This document shows positions 25,645 through 37,437 of a stretch of 64,000 nt of DNA, in pieces. The notes beneath the pieces were generated by a model. The model was not told the origin of the DNA. It ran no database searches and saw only the letters and a list, made by a program, of their open reading frames with translations. Each line of letters opens with the position of its first letter. Position 1 is the first letter of the stretch. Origin of the DNA: Trochalopteron elliotii (Eukaryota; Chordata; Aves; Passeriformes; Leiothrichidae); contig JANPWX010000062.1 of the NCBI GenBank assembly GCA_024734555.1, positions 1,217,541 through 1,281,540 on the forward strand, in the 5' to 3' direction. The translations under genes were made by a program, and so were the position numbers.

Positions 25645-26157
25645 AAAAGTTGTTGCAATGCATGATTAAGCCTTTCAAAGTTTTATATGTATTTTATTTA
25701 TTTTGTGTTGGTATGTTCCTTCCTAAATCCCTTCACCCATTCCCAAATCCCCATGATATCTCCCAGAGGGGAGCCCCTTGTCAATCACCCTGGTAACTTG
25801 AGGAAGATCATCTCCCATTCGGCCAGGTGCTCAGACACCTGCCCTCTTCAACTGTTGTGTGTTGTGTCCCCCTCTGGAACCTCCTCCCTTTCTGTCTATT
25901 GGCCTGAATTCTCCTGTTGCCTCAGGCTGTGTCCTGGGGTACAAATAGGAGAAGGACAGGCCAGGCCGTGCTTTTTGCACGTGGAGCTGCACCCGAATAA
26001 ACATCTTCTAAACCCACAGCAGAAGTCCGCTTTTCATTTCCAAGCCTTATCCATGCTCAGCCAGCTGATCTGAGGAACTCACACAAACTGTCTCGGTTGG
26101 TCTGGGGTTTACTGCTTGCCAGTAAGCAGCTCTCCAGGAGAAACCACCACAAAAAGT
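25645..26157 (+). mobile_element. Solo LTR A (copy 2), plus strand, with 6-bp TSD
   Basis: The LTR body is 25651-26151 (501 bp), flanked by the exact direct repeat AAAAGT (25645-25650 and 26152-26157). It begins TGTTGCAATGCATGATTAAG and ends GAGAAACCACCACA. U3 contains CATCTCCCATTCGGCC and TCTCCTGTTGCCTCAGG. A TATA-like box, GGTACAAATAGGAG, lies near 25940, and AATAAA is at 25996-26001, followed by U5. It is clearly the same family as 16895-17397, in opposite orientation. By eye the two differ at scattered substitutions and a few small indels. The different duplications show they inserted independently. Each is a solo LTR left by LTR-LTR recombination. The 128-codon frame at 25687-26073 is a shadow. 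Confidence 0.94.
25996..26001 (+). promoter_or_regulatory. LTR polyadenylation signal AATAAA
   Basis: An intact AATAAA about 55 bp after the TATA-like box of solo LTR A copy 2, which is where such LTRs place their R-region signal. It could still end a transcript running in the plus direction. Confidence 0.6.
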
Positions 26158-27559
26158 ATGAATGAAACTTGTAAAAATTGAAGTATATAAGACTGTAATT
26201 TATAATTTTTTGAGTGATTTTCATGTTAAATTGTTTTGTACGGCTGGTCTCTTGAATTTTGCTTTCTACTCTAACATCCACCTTTTCTGTATCTCTTAGA
26301 ACAATGTATAGGGAAGCATTATTTTTTCTACTACTGCAATGATTCCCTTAAATCAGTAAGGAGAATTTCAGTAGATGGGACATTTAGAAGAAATATATTA
26401 ATGAAACTGAAAAATGTGACATGGAACAAGTAGTCATGTGAGTTCTAGCATCTTTCTTTTGTTAAAATATTGCATCTTTAATAAGGTAAACTGTGTTTTT
26501 TGAAGATAACTAATGATACAGACTGTTTTTTAAATGCTTTGTGACAGGGTCTCCTATTTCCTGGGTACAATGTAAAGTTTCTCAGCTTTAACTGCAACCT
26601 CAAATGTATCTCTAACCAGGAGTATAATGGTTTTCCTCACTTTTTGCAATGTCCCTGCAGAGGGACTCCAGACATCTGATTCAGGTCAACCAAGGTGACA
26701 TGGTCACCCAGCCTGGCAGTTCTACAGAAGTGTCGGGTATGTTTCAGTCGCTCATATTCTACAGAGGTACTTCTGTGCAAATAGAAACAGCCAGTTTGGG
26801 GGTCTTAAGAGAGGAAGTGTTAGCAGCTGGTATTCCATAAGACCAGCTTACTTTGAAGTGGCGAGCAAGGAGCACTCAGTCGTAGCTGCTTTGAGAAAGG
26901 TATTTTCATTCATATCAAAAAAGATGACCAATAGCATTTTTATGTCATACAGTAAAGCAAAAGTAACTGTGTTGAAATACCTGAACAGAATCCTCATTGA
27001 AAATGGACAGCAAGTTCCTCTCAAAACACAGACAAACCAAAATGAAAGCCTTAAAAAAGTAAAATTAATGGAATATGACTATAGGGAAATGCCCAGATTG
27101 GGAACATGCTGGTTTTTTCTCTAATTTTCCTAAAATGCTCTGTGATTCAACACTGACAATTTTGGGGGTTGATATGGGGCTGATTTTATTTAACAATTAA
27201 GTTAACACATTTTCAAAATACTTGTTCTATTTGCATAAATAGTCAAAATTTGTTTTGCTTTAAAAGGGCATTTGGCTAGACTTAAATCATAGAAATTGGT
27301 CATAGAATCACTGCACTTTATTCAGTGAAGAAGTTTGGAAAGCCTCATTTGTGGTTTGTCTATAGTTTCAGAGAACATCTGCAGAAAACATATCTTGTGC
27401 GGTGTTATGTTGCTCATCAGAATTGTCTCAGTATAGCATCCTTAGAAACTACATTTGGTAAGTTTTATAAACTCAATTTTATTTTGATTTTTGTTTTGAA
27501 ATAAACATTCAGCCATGTAACAAGGTTGAAGGCCTCTGTGGCAGGATGTGATGGATAAG
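26158..27559. other. Unannotated sequence
   Basis: No confirmed gene. A weak exon candidate at 26661-26736 (+) is described under findings. At about 27285-27335, TCATAGAATCAC followed by GTTTGGAAAG vaguely recalls a CR1 end but is too short to call. Confidence 0.4.
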
Positions 27560-27648
27560 AGCAAAACTACCTGCCATTGTTTTGGGCAGGGAACTGTAAT
27601 ACACAGTCTCCTCAGATTTCTTCCAACCAGAGTTATCCTATGACATAC
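27560..27648 (+). mobile_element. Short CR1 3'-end remnant, plus strand
   Basis: GGGCAGGGAACTG is followed by CTCCTCAGATTTCTTCCAAC and CAGAGTTATCCTATGACA. This parallels the last 60-80 bp of CR1, in which GGTCCCTTCCAACC precedes an ATTCTATGA-type end. Divergence is high and the upstream boundary is unclear. Confidence 0.5.
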
Positions 27649-29712
27649 AATAAGAAGTTGGGGCAGAGTTTTATGGTGACAGTGGAAAGGTGGAGATATA
27701 GGCAAGATGTGGCTCAATCACGAAAATGTCTCATTTGAGCTCTGAATCTCTTATTAGCAAGATGAGAGGTATGGTGAACATGCACAAACTCTTACGTTCT
27801 AGTTTGTGCTTGACTGTAATTTCAGGATGCAGCATACCTTAAAAATAGCTCTTAAAACTGACAAGTGTCTGTGGTTGCTTAGTATCCTCTTTAGAGTGAG
27901 CTGCAGTTTTTTGTTCTTTCCTGTTAAAAGAGGCAGATTCTGAACACTGAAATTTAGTCTCCAGGCAACCATCCAGCTCTTGGGTGGCTGGCTAGACACC
28001 ACTTGAATCATCTCTCTGTGTGGAGCAGTTAACAAACAACTGTCTGATGTAAGTCATGGATTGAAATTACAGCAATGAAAGAGGCATAGATTTTCTGATT
28101 GAGACAAAATGGTTCCATCTTGACCTGTGTTAACATTACCCAGGACAACATGTGCTGATGAAAAAACATGGTGGAAGGAGTCTTATGTGGCATTGTGTTT
28201 ACAAATTCATATGCAAAATTTATTAAGTTTTAAAAATGAAAACTGTTTAGAATTGCACATGCACATGTGTATGTATATCATCTGTATAGGAGATAAATAT
28301 ACATGTATGTGTATACATTTATGCATAGCTAGAGATAAAGTTTTGTGAGTAAATATATCAAAATAGTAGAATGTAACTTATAGCAGCAAGATTCCAATGT
28401 ATAACTCTGGCATATATTTTTCACATGCTACATCATAAAGACTGTGAAACTAGTCCAGCAGATAATCAATTTGTAATACCTTTTAAAAACTACCTATTAT
28501 AAACCTTTCAAAGCATGACATATTTAATACCCCTAATCCCTGCTTATTCATCTTGGGTTTTCTGTTTTCATGTACAAATTAATACTGAATCTCAAGTAGA
28601 AAAATATTAATGCAGTAGTCCTAGGTTCAAGAAAAATAACTATTAATATGAACATATCTAAATTTAATTTTTTATATGTCAAAGCTTTATTTTCAGAGAG
28701 AATCTGTTTGCTAAGTTTTTCTGGTTTTATGTATTTACTTCCATTAGTTTTATTTTTGTGTCCACAATATAATTGAAGCCTTTTTAAAATCTGAGATTAG
28801 GACAAGAATAGTTAAAAAGCATCATATTCCCAATATGGTACTTATGTACTGTCGAAGTAATGATGTCACACAAAAAAATTTTGTTTGCTTTCTTGAGAAC
28901 TGCTTAATTTTCTCATTCAATTTGCCAATTTGTTTCAAAGGAAGTAATCTAAAGAAAAATGTTGTTTGTCGTAGAATTTTTGGTTTATATTTAGTACCTT
29001 AAGAGTAAGACATCTAAGAATCCTTTTGAACTGTTTTCTATAATAAATGATAAACTTTATTACAGAAATAAATCTCTGCAAACCTAGTTGTAAAAACAAT
29101 AACAATAAAAAAATTGAGCAAAACACATCTGGGAGAATTGACTTACTCAGTCATCTGTTTTTCCTGAAATAGAGTATAGGGACTCTGCTTTCACATCATA
29201 GTTCAGAAAAAAAAAATGTTAAAGTAATTGCACTATAATTCAGTCTGTTTCTCATGCAGATGCCATTAAAATGTACAGGAAAGGTTACTAAGACGTTAAA
29301 AATGACTGAGGATTCAAGACAAGCTCCAACAGAAAGTAACAAGATCACAGTAGTTCTGCTGTTCAGCATAACAAGAAACAGAGATGATCTTACTCAAGCA
29401 TCAAGGACTCACAGAGGAAACCCCTAAGTCATGGAGAAAAGGTGTAAAGCTGAGTCTTTGGAGTGCTGGTTCACCTTCTCCTGGTACCTGTTTTGAGGGA
29501 AAATTTCTCCATATAGATCATAATATGCTGATCCTGTGAAGACTTCTGCTCACTAAAAGATGCTCCAAGCGCTATACCTACTTTATCTTCTGATCTCTTG
29601 GATTTGATGTCATGTGAAAGTAGTCTCTCTCCAAAATTATGACTACACATGTTCCCCTGCATTGGAGTAGCTTAGTGTTAGACTGTAGTTTGTGCTGTCA
29701 AAACTTGTGTGT
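27649..29712. other. Unannotated AT-rich sequence
   Basis: Contains an alternating purine-pyrimidine stretch at about 28255-28326 (CACATGTGTATG, ATACATGTATGTGTATAC), a possible Z-DNA former. No gene or recognised mobile element is seen. Confidence 0.5.
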
Positions 29713-29905
29713 GTGAGCAGATGCCAGATTTCCAGAGTTGATGCACAAAGGGAAAGTGCTAGAGCTCCAACTGTCAACACCTCTATTTGTGAGCAGATGC
29801 CAGGTCTCGGCAGAGTTACAACACAATGGAAAAATGCTTCAACTGTCAACACCCTATATGGGAGCAGATGCTGGGTTTTGGCAGAGTTAAATGTAAGAGA
29901 GAAAT
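29713..29905. repeat. Decayed tandem repeat, 71-76-bp period
   Basis: Three units begin with GAGCAGATGCC or GAGCAGATGCTGG, at about 29713, 29789 and 29860. Each contains CAGAGTT in its first part, and the first two contain CAACTGTCAACACC in the last part. A partial earlier unit may be seen at about 29695 (CTGTCAAAACTT). Units differ by substitutions and small indels, so the array is old. The 95- and 92-codon frames across it, on opposite strands, are probably by-products. Confidence 0.8.
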
Positions 29906-30479
29906 ACAGCATTAGCATCAAGCTTGCAAAGGAAGTTTGGGCTTTCCCAGAATTTCTATCAAAGAATGAAATTGCCTAGGATCTTTCCACTGACCACTGC
30001 CTCAGCTCATACTTTGAGAATAGATGCCAGAAGTGTTTGTACATTTGTTACCCACTTCCAAAATTTTAAATCAATGTAAATTCGATGAACAACTAAATCA
30101 AATCAAAACAAACAGATGCAAATAGTTGTCTGTTTTCCTACTGTTGAATTTAATTTGTGATAGCAAGGTGTTGTTAAACAATCAACATCCATCATTGTAT
30201 ATTGTAATGGTGAAAGACAATATGTTTCATTCATGAAAGACAAAAAAATCTACAGTGATGTAGAGGGTTTCACAAATGAATGATTTAGATGACTCTAAGA
30301 AGCATCAACAAAAGTATCAGCAAAACTACTTATATTGAAATATGATATTAAAAAAGTGTTATTTAACAGAGTTTGATTACAATGTTCACTGTATTACTTA
30401 CTTCACAGATAACGTAAAAATGATTCAGAACTACCAAGTGAGAATCAAAGTCATCAGGACAAAATTAGAGTTATCAATA
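29906..30479. other. Unannotated AT-rich sequence
   Basis: Nothing recognised. Confidence 0.5.
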
Positions 30480-30800
30480 CAGAATTTTAGCATGCTATAT
30501 AAGGGTCTATGTGATGTCAGTCACTGACCAAAGATCCACAGTTTATAAGAGGTATTTCCATCAATGAGTGACCTTGAGAGGTGTCCCACCTCAGGAGACA
30601 GCAGCCAGCTCAGAGACATCTCCCAGCTCAGATGCAGGAAGAGTTCAAAGAAAGCTTGCCTAGGCTGTCATATTTATGGAATAAAGTCCTTAGCTTCATG
30701 CAATGAGAAGGTATGCATGAGACTTCTTAATTTTGTTCCTTGATAAATGAGCCTTGGAAAACCATTCACATGTCAGCCACATGGCTGGTGCTCCAAACTC
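30480..30800 (+). mobile_element. Possible eroded LTR, plus strand
   Basis: A TATA-like GTTTATAAGAGG at about 30541 is followed by a GC-richer, CAGCTCAGA-repeating segment (30570-30650) and then by GGAATAAAGTCC, with AATAAA at about 30680. TATA to AATAAA spacing of roughly 140 bp is typical of an LTR U3-R layout. I do not recognise a family and cannot define TG/CA ends or a duplication, so this is a guess from layout. Confidence 0.25.
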
Positions 30801-31181
30801 ACTCTGTGACCATTTCTTCATGGGTTTTCAGAGAACAGATTGGATCTAGATATGCCCAATACTGGCTTAGGCCTCTATCCCTTTTGGAGATGGTACAGAA
30901 TTACCACTAGATTGATTAATGACTTGAGTACATCCATCACAGAGGGACAACGTTTTCAATACTTGCTTCTATAAGTATGTTTATATCCTTGTGTGTAGCT
31001 GCAACCACATATTTTGGGAATACTAGTGCTGCTAAGAAATAGAAGGATCCTTGTAGACTTTGATTCAGAATGGAACATAAAGAAATATAAGATTAGTATT
31101 CTTAGGTTCATTCCAAGTGATGATAAACTGAGGAGAATTTTAATGTGCTGTGAGACCTCTGTCACTCAGGTCTACTGAAAA

Positions 31182-31745
31182 CCTATAGAATTGAAGAATC
31201 AACAGAACAGTTTGGGTTAGAAGGGACTTTGAAAGGTCATCTAGTCCAACTCCCTGCCACGGGCGAGGACATCTTCAAGTAGATCAGGTTGCTTAGAGCT
31301 CCATCCAATCTGACCTTGAACGTTTGCAGGGATGAATCATCTACCACCTCTCTGGGCAACTTGTTCTAGTGTTTCATCTCCCTCACTGTGTAAAACTTCT
31401 TCCTTATGCAGAATCTTAATCAAAGCTTCCACAGTTTAAAATCATTATCTTTTATCTTGTCACAACAGGCACTGCTAGGAAATCTGTCCCCATCTTTCCT
31501 GTACTCCCCTTTAAGTACTGAAGGGCTGCAATAATACCTTCCCAGAGGCTTCTTTTCTCCAGGCTGAACAACCCCTGACTATCTCAGCCTTTCCTCACAG
31601 GAGAGGTATTCCATTCTTATCATTTTTGTGGCCCTCCTCTAGACTCACTCCAACATGTCCACATCCTTCCTGTCCTGAGCTGAACACGGCACTCCATATG
31701 AGGTCTCACAGGAGTGGAGTAGAGAGGCAGAAACACTTCCTTTGA
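31182..31745 (-). mobile_element. CR1 LINE fragment, minus strand
   Basis: About 560 bp of CR1 in complement. It opens AGAACAGTTTGGGTTAGAAG and continues GTCATCTAGTCCAACTCCCT, CCATCCAATCTGACCTTGAA, CCTCTCTGGGCAACTTGTTC, AAAACTTCTTCCTTATGCAG, TCTCCAGGCTGAACAACCCC, CTCAGCCTTTCCTCACAGGA and GGCCCTCCTCTAGACTC, in the normal order. It is 5'-truncated, ending near the sequence that reads GAGTAGAGAGGCAGAAACA. It is moderately diverged, covers the element's 3' region and has no intact coding frame. Confidence 0.95.
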
Positions 31746-34700
31746 CCTATACAAAAAGCTCTCAAGAAATAAAAAATTATAATATTATTAATTTTAGAGA
31801 TATTATTACTCACTACTTACATATTTAAATGAGTTTTCTAAAAAAAGATTATAATTTTTTCTTTTTCTGTCTTGGGATGTGCAAAGAAGTACTTAGAGAC
31901 ATGATGGCATTTGAAACCTGATGTGGATTGTTTCTCTGTATGTCTGAACTCAGTGCTATGTTAGGGTTTGAGCTATTGGTTATAACTTCCTTCATTAAAA
32001 TTTAACATATAATCATTCTATAATCATAATAATTCTTCTTTCTCTCTTGTCAGTGTAGATAAGGAGTTGAATCTGATTTGACTAAGAATGAAGAATAACA
32101 CTTCTAGCGGTGTATTCCAAGAACTTGCTCAGGAGAACCAGATTCTTCCATTTTTACCTAACAGTGAGGTGTGGTAGAAATAAGGGGTAACTCTGGATGG
32201 TGTCTCTGGTACAGTTTGTTGAATACCTACTAGTCACTGACCTAATTAGGAGTAGACAGTGACTTAGGAAATTGAAGAATGACTAAACTGTTGTTTGGTG
32301 TATATAGGAAGCAGGTGAACATTTGTATTGTCCAAATACAAAGTGAATAAACCTGCATTTATTCTGAAGTACACCAGTTATGTCAATATGTCTTATGCCA
32401 GAGTCAGGTCAGAGCACAATGAGGGAAACTTTAACTGGACACATACTGTATAAACACTGTTTATTAATTGCTGACCTTAAGCAACTAGAGCCAACATAGA
32501 CTAATTCTTCAGTCACTCACAACTTTCTGAAAATGTCATCTCTGTCAGTCTGAAGTTGTCTAAATTTATCTCCATTCATAAATACACAAGAAATTATATT
32601 TTTCATTTTACTGAAGAATGATGAAAAACAAAATGTTACAGAATTTTCTGTGTCTTTCTTTTCAGGTTGCAGCTAATTAATGTAATCAAGCCATTTAGGA
32701 TGGGAATGCCAAAGGTAGGAAAAAGTATTGTAAAAAAGATAGAAAACTCTGTTAGAGATGTAATAATAGATGAAGTTTATTGAAAATTATATACTGATTT
32801 ATTTCCTATATTCAGCCTAGAAGAGAGAAACCTTCTTCTGATGTATAATACAAGCTTTATCAAGTTATAGACTTATTAAAATAGATTAGGCAAACTAGGT
32901 TTTATGAAGAAAGAGGGTTCTTTCATAAAATTTCTTATTAATAGAACACCTTGGACCTAAGTTTGCAGAAAGTTTTAGAACATTTAGAATCACTTGCTAT
33001 TTAGTGAGACATTAGATATGACTGAGTAATATTTGAGTAACTCACAAATGAAAGTATAATAAATTACTAAATACTTTAATTAAATAACATGTATATTACT
33101 GCCAAAGGCTGACTGTTCTAACTTCCGAAAAAAAAAAACAACCACGAGTTTCTAGCCTTATTAGAGATATTCAACAAATGAATAATCACTTGTTAGAAAT
33201 TTGGTTACTTCATCTAGGCATCCTGTTACTAAAGCTGGGGAACTTGATAACTCTCTATATGTGCAAGGCACCAGATGTGCTCCAGTTTAATTATTCGCTT
33301 TTAGCTGCACTGTTAGGAAGCTGTCTCCTGCTTCAATTATCTTTGCTAGGTGCAGTTCTAGTATTTAAAAAATTTAAAAAAAAAAAAAAAGAAAAAAAAA
33401 GATATATTTAAAGGATATATTCCAGATACTAAACCAGCCAGATAGGAAAATATTCAGACACTTAACAATACTTCACTGCATGCCAATTTTCCTTTGCATA
33501 CAGCAATAGGCTTGTCCAAACACCCAGCATAATTTCATAATTAACCATAATATAAACATTTGAACTTTTATTGCCACACCCAACAGAATTCTGTGCATCA
33601 ATCTCTGTTGAATCACCTACATGAAATTTACAAATGTTTAATAGATTACATGTAATGATTATCAAGGTACAACATATCTGTCAGGTCAATATCTAATCTA
33701 ATTAAAAGTTAATCTAAAATTATGAAAAAATGCAAGGTTAGCATTACAATTTTTCTTGCTTTACAGTATTTCTGTAAAGAGGGAGAAAAGAAAAAAAAGA
33801 ATTGTAAAGATCTCACATAACCTTTTCTACAAAATTTCAGGTCAAATGTTTGCCAAGCAGTTTTGCAGCTAATTAACAACCTGTGTTAAGGGAAAAACCC
33901 CCTGTATTGTATGCAGATGATGCTTCATAATTCATAAGTACTTGTTTTCTGAGGTAACTAATTAATCATCACTGCATTCCTGTTAAATAAATCAACATTA
34001 TTATCAACATATGAAAAGTAAAGAAAGGGATAGATGTCAAGCCATGTGTCAACAGATGACAGGTGATTTAGCCAACATCATAGAGGAATTTTGCAGCAAA
34101 CCAGCAACTAAAACTATGTAACTGCTGAGTTTTATGCTTTTGAATTCCAAAAAGCTCTGAATGGCAAAACAACTTGGTTTCAAGACTGTGGTGAAGGTTT
34201 TTTCTGCTGCATGTCTCAGAATCCTAATCATCTTTTTTTCTATTTTTTTCCATTAAATTTAATTCTCTCTTCTTTATGCTTATGACACAGGTAAACTTCA
34301 ATAATAAATACATTTTTTCCACCATGAAAAAAAAAATAATGATGCAGATGGGAAACAGATTGATACAACAGACACAGTTTCAGGTCAGCTATTTTCATGA
34401 CCCTGACTATACTCAGAGAAGTCTGCTGTTCCCCATCAGGCTTCTTTCCTACAATTAATTTTTCTAGGATATGTTGTTACATGATATTGATACCTAATAC
34501 TTCTAAAACTATATAAGCCTGAATGAAATTGATATTAAATGAATTTTTAAAGCTAAATTGGTGTGGAGACTATGCAAAAAGTCCTACTGAAAGCATATCT
34601 GTATAACCAGATCAGACAGGATATGAATTCTTTTAAAGCCATAAAAGTTCCCTTGTTAAAGAAAAAGAACAAAATACAATGGACCCTCTCATTTCAATTT

Positions 34701-36159
34701 CATCAGTTCTGTGGTTTATAAGAAAATCTCACTGAAGTGAGAAACTTTACTTCGGTTGCATCTCATATCACTTCAGAACTTGAGTAGGCTGTTTGAAAAT
34801 CTACAGTAAGACACTTTCAGTTTTCTCTTTCTTGGGCACACAGACATGTGTGCTTAAACCAGCCCTCACAGTCAATGGGATATGCATGTGAACCAATGCA
34901 TTGGGTTTATCTTAAAATGTCTGTATTTCTGTAGTGGTTTTTGCTAGTTTGTTGCTTTTGGGTTTTTTTTTCCCACTGCCCTTTAGACAACAGCAGGCAG
35001 AAAGCAGTACATGAATTTACTTGCCTATTTCTGATTTTCTGTTGTAATCTTTTAATCAGCTAAATAATGACCTGTGCAGGTCAATGTTCTGGAAACACAC
35101 TATAAGTGTAAGATAAAATTTTTTTCACCATATTCAATCCTACTAAGTTGTGATAATCCTTGTGAAGGTTATTCTCCATTTTCTTGCAATAAATTGAGAA
35201 AAACCAATCTTCTGGCCCTCTATCATTGAAAAAAAAAACCCACAAAACCCAAAAAACAGAAAGCATCATAAAATGCCAACTTTTTATTATCTCATGATAC
35301 TTTCAGCTGAAAAATATTTTCAGCTGTTTACCAAAAACTATATTTTTACCTTATCTCTCTCTTCTATCAAGTCAAGCCTTCTACTATTGCTTGCCCACCA
35401 GGACTGTAGATAATCAGGTTTTAGGCTCAGCTGTGAACATTCTCCCTACTACAGCTAGACTAGATTTAAAGGAATCTTTTTTTCAGCCTCCTATTTGTTC
35501 TTCACTGGTATCAGGAATTGTTCTCAGCAGAAATTATTACTAACAGCTATATTCCTGCAACAGAATGAGGAGTGTTTCAAGAAACTAAGATATCTTCAAT
35601 GAAATGGACAATCTTGTTCATGTTTGTCTAATTAATGCTTTTCTCTCACAAGGACAAGCATGTTCCTATATAAAATCTCATATAATACACTAAAAGTAAA
35701 CATAAGGAGGGTGGGGGGTGTTTTTTGTTGTTAGTGATGTGAGGTTTTTCCCAAAATATTAAATAAATTGTGGAAAATTTAACCATAAAGGTATTCCAAA
35801 GATTTTCAAGACAGTCAGAGAGAACAGATACGTCCCTCACTGAAATATCAAAGCCTGAATGCAATTTATAGATCAAGAAGATCTAAATTTGCCATTTACC
35901 AGGCAGTAATAGAGATTGCTCAGAACAAGGCTTCAGATGGCTGGAGGCCTTGTTCTTTTTCCTCAATTCTCACTAATGTCTTTCAGAAGAGGAATGTTTG
36001 ATTCACACTTTGGAGTGACTCATAAGTTTGAATTTTGCTTCCATTTCACATTCTTAAAGACAGTCAAATACTGATTTGATGGTTCCTACATGGGCCTATA
36101 ATGTGACAATGAATGTTAGAGAAGTTGTTAAAGAGTTATAGCTGCATCTGCTAGGGGTA
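31746..36159. other. Unannotated AT-rich sequence
   Basis: No gene or recognised mobile element in about 4.4 kb. A 77-codon frame at 33178-33411 (+) is Leu-rich and runs into an A-rich tract (about 33367-33402). Poly-A after an open frame can suggest a retrocopy, but I recognise no source gene. Confidence 0.45.
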
Positions 36160-36640
36160 GGAGACAACAGAAAAGAAGAAAGGTGAGAGGAGGCTGGGGA
36201 GGAATCTCAGAAAAGGACCTGTGAGGAGGGAAGTAAAGAGACAGGTTGGGAAGAATGTGCAAGGGGATATTGTTGGGGACATAACTGAAAATGGCCTGAA
36301 GGAAGATCTCTTGAATGAAAGAGGGATGCTCTGAGAAACTGAAGCACATGGAGGACCCATGTGAGATCAAAGACACCACAAAAAGGACCGTGGCTTGTGA
36401 AGGACACATGCTGAGGCAGGAGAACAGTAAGAAGCAAGGAACAGAAATAGACTACTCTACACTGACCACTGCATCACCAAAGGGCCTGGAAGAAACTGGG
36501 TGTTATGTGTGATGAAAAGAAAGGGACTTAAATTGAGCAAGTGGGAGAGAAGTGCTGGACTGAAGCAGAGCCTGGAGAACAAATAGAAAGGTAGTTTCTC
36601 TAAGTGTTGGTTTAATTAATTTCCCTTGTTAATAGCTGAA
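36160..36640 (+). mobile_element. Possible eroded ERV LTR, plus strand
   Basis: A purine-rich stretch contains CATGGAGGACCCATG, GTGGCTTGTGAAGGACACAT, GCTGAGGCAGGAGAACAGT and CACTGACCACTGCATCACC. It then turns T-rich (GTTGGTTTAATTAATTTCCC). The order and wording resemble the unit-bearing part of avian LTRs that carry repeated GGACCCACGCTGGAGCAG-like units (compare 44736-44910). Divergence is high and ends are not visible. The 65- to 93-codon frames here are by-products. Confidence 0.35.
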
Positions 36641-36790
36641 TCAGTAATTAAAATTACATGTTAATTCACAGAGAATTGAACTTCGTGAAGTTCCTCAAGT
36701 CAAGGCTGCTTTGCTCATGAAAATTTCATATGTGTTAATTTTAATTTTCAGTGTACCTAATATACAAATAAACTAATGCACACTTAACAA

Positions 36791-36875
36791 TTAATGTACA
36801 CCTAACACAGCTGTCATGTCTTTCCCATTAATGCACACCTAACATAGCTGTCATGTCTTTCCCATTAATGCATAT
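36791..36875. repeat. 37-bp tandem repeat, about 2.3 copies
   Basis: Units start with TTAATG at 36791, 36828 and (partial) 36865. Each holds CACCTAACA and AGCTGTCATGTCTTTCCCA, and the two full units differ at only two positions. A degenerate further copy (CTAATGCACACTTAACA) lies just before. The array ends a few bases before the LTR at 36883. Confidence 0.93.
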
Positions 36876-36882
36876 CAGTTAC

Positions 36883-37437
36883 TGCTGTGATTTAACCCCA
36901 GCCAGCAACAGAGCCTCACACAGCCACTTGTTCACTCCCTCCATAGTGGGAGTGAAGAAGAAAAGTCAGAAAACATGAGGATTGAGATAAAGCGAATTTA
37001 AAAGAGCAAAAACCACATGCGGTCAAAGCAAAATAAGGAATTAATTAATGATTTCCTATGGGCAGGCAGGTGTTCAGCCATCCCCAGGAAAGCAGGAGCC
37101 CATCACACACAACGCTGACTTGGGAAGGCAAATGCCATCTCTCTGAATGCCTTTCCTTTTACCCCCAGATTTATATGCTGAACATGAGGTCATATGGTAT
37201 GGAATATGCCTCAGGTCAACAGGAACCAGGTGTCCTTGTTCTGTCCCGACAAACTTCTTGTGTACCCCAAGCCTGACTGCTGGTGGGGTGAAAAGCAAAG
37301 GCCTTGACTCTTTGTCAGAGCTGCTCAAAACCAGTTAAAACATCCCTGTATTATCAGCACTGTTTTCAGCACAAATCTGAAGCACATCCCCATACCAGCT
37401 GTGTGAAGAAAGTTATCCCAGCATACCTACCAGCACA
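36883..37437 (-). mobile_element. Solo LTR B (copy 1), avian ERVL family, minus strand
   Basis: About 555 bp begins TGCTGTGATTTAACCCCAGC on the plus strand and ends CCTACCAGCACA. It matches the frequent avian ERVL-type LTR that, read in complement, ends GGGGTTAAACCACNACA. Landmarks in order are CAGCAACAGAGCCTC, GAGATAAAGCGAATTTAAAA, GCAGGCAGGTGTTCAGCC, CCAGGAAAGCAGGAGCCC, a TATA box (TTTATA at 37170-37175, complement TATAAA), CATATGGTATGGAATATGCC and CTGTATTATCAGCACTG. The flanks GTTAC and CCTAC are at best a degenerate 5-bp duplication. Several short open frames on both strands lie inside and are shadows. Confidence 0.94.

Noticed and set aside
25687..26073. 128-codon frame, plus strand
   Set aside because: It lies wholly inside solo LTR A copy 2, which is noncoding.
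27285..27335. Possible CR1 end (TCATAGAATCAC ... GTTTGGAAAG)
   Set aside because: Too short, and the bases between the two motifs do not follow CR1.
33178..33411. Leu-rich frame followed by poly-A as a retrocopied gene
   Set aside because: No source gene is recognised. A-rich runs are common here and no target-site duplication was found.
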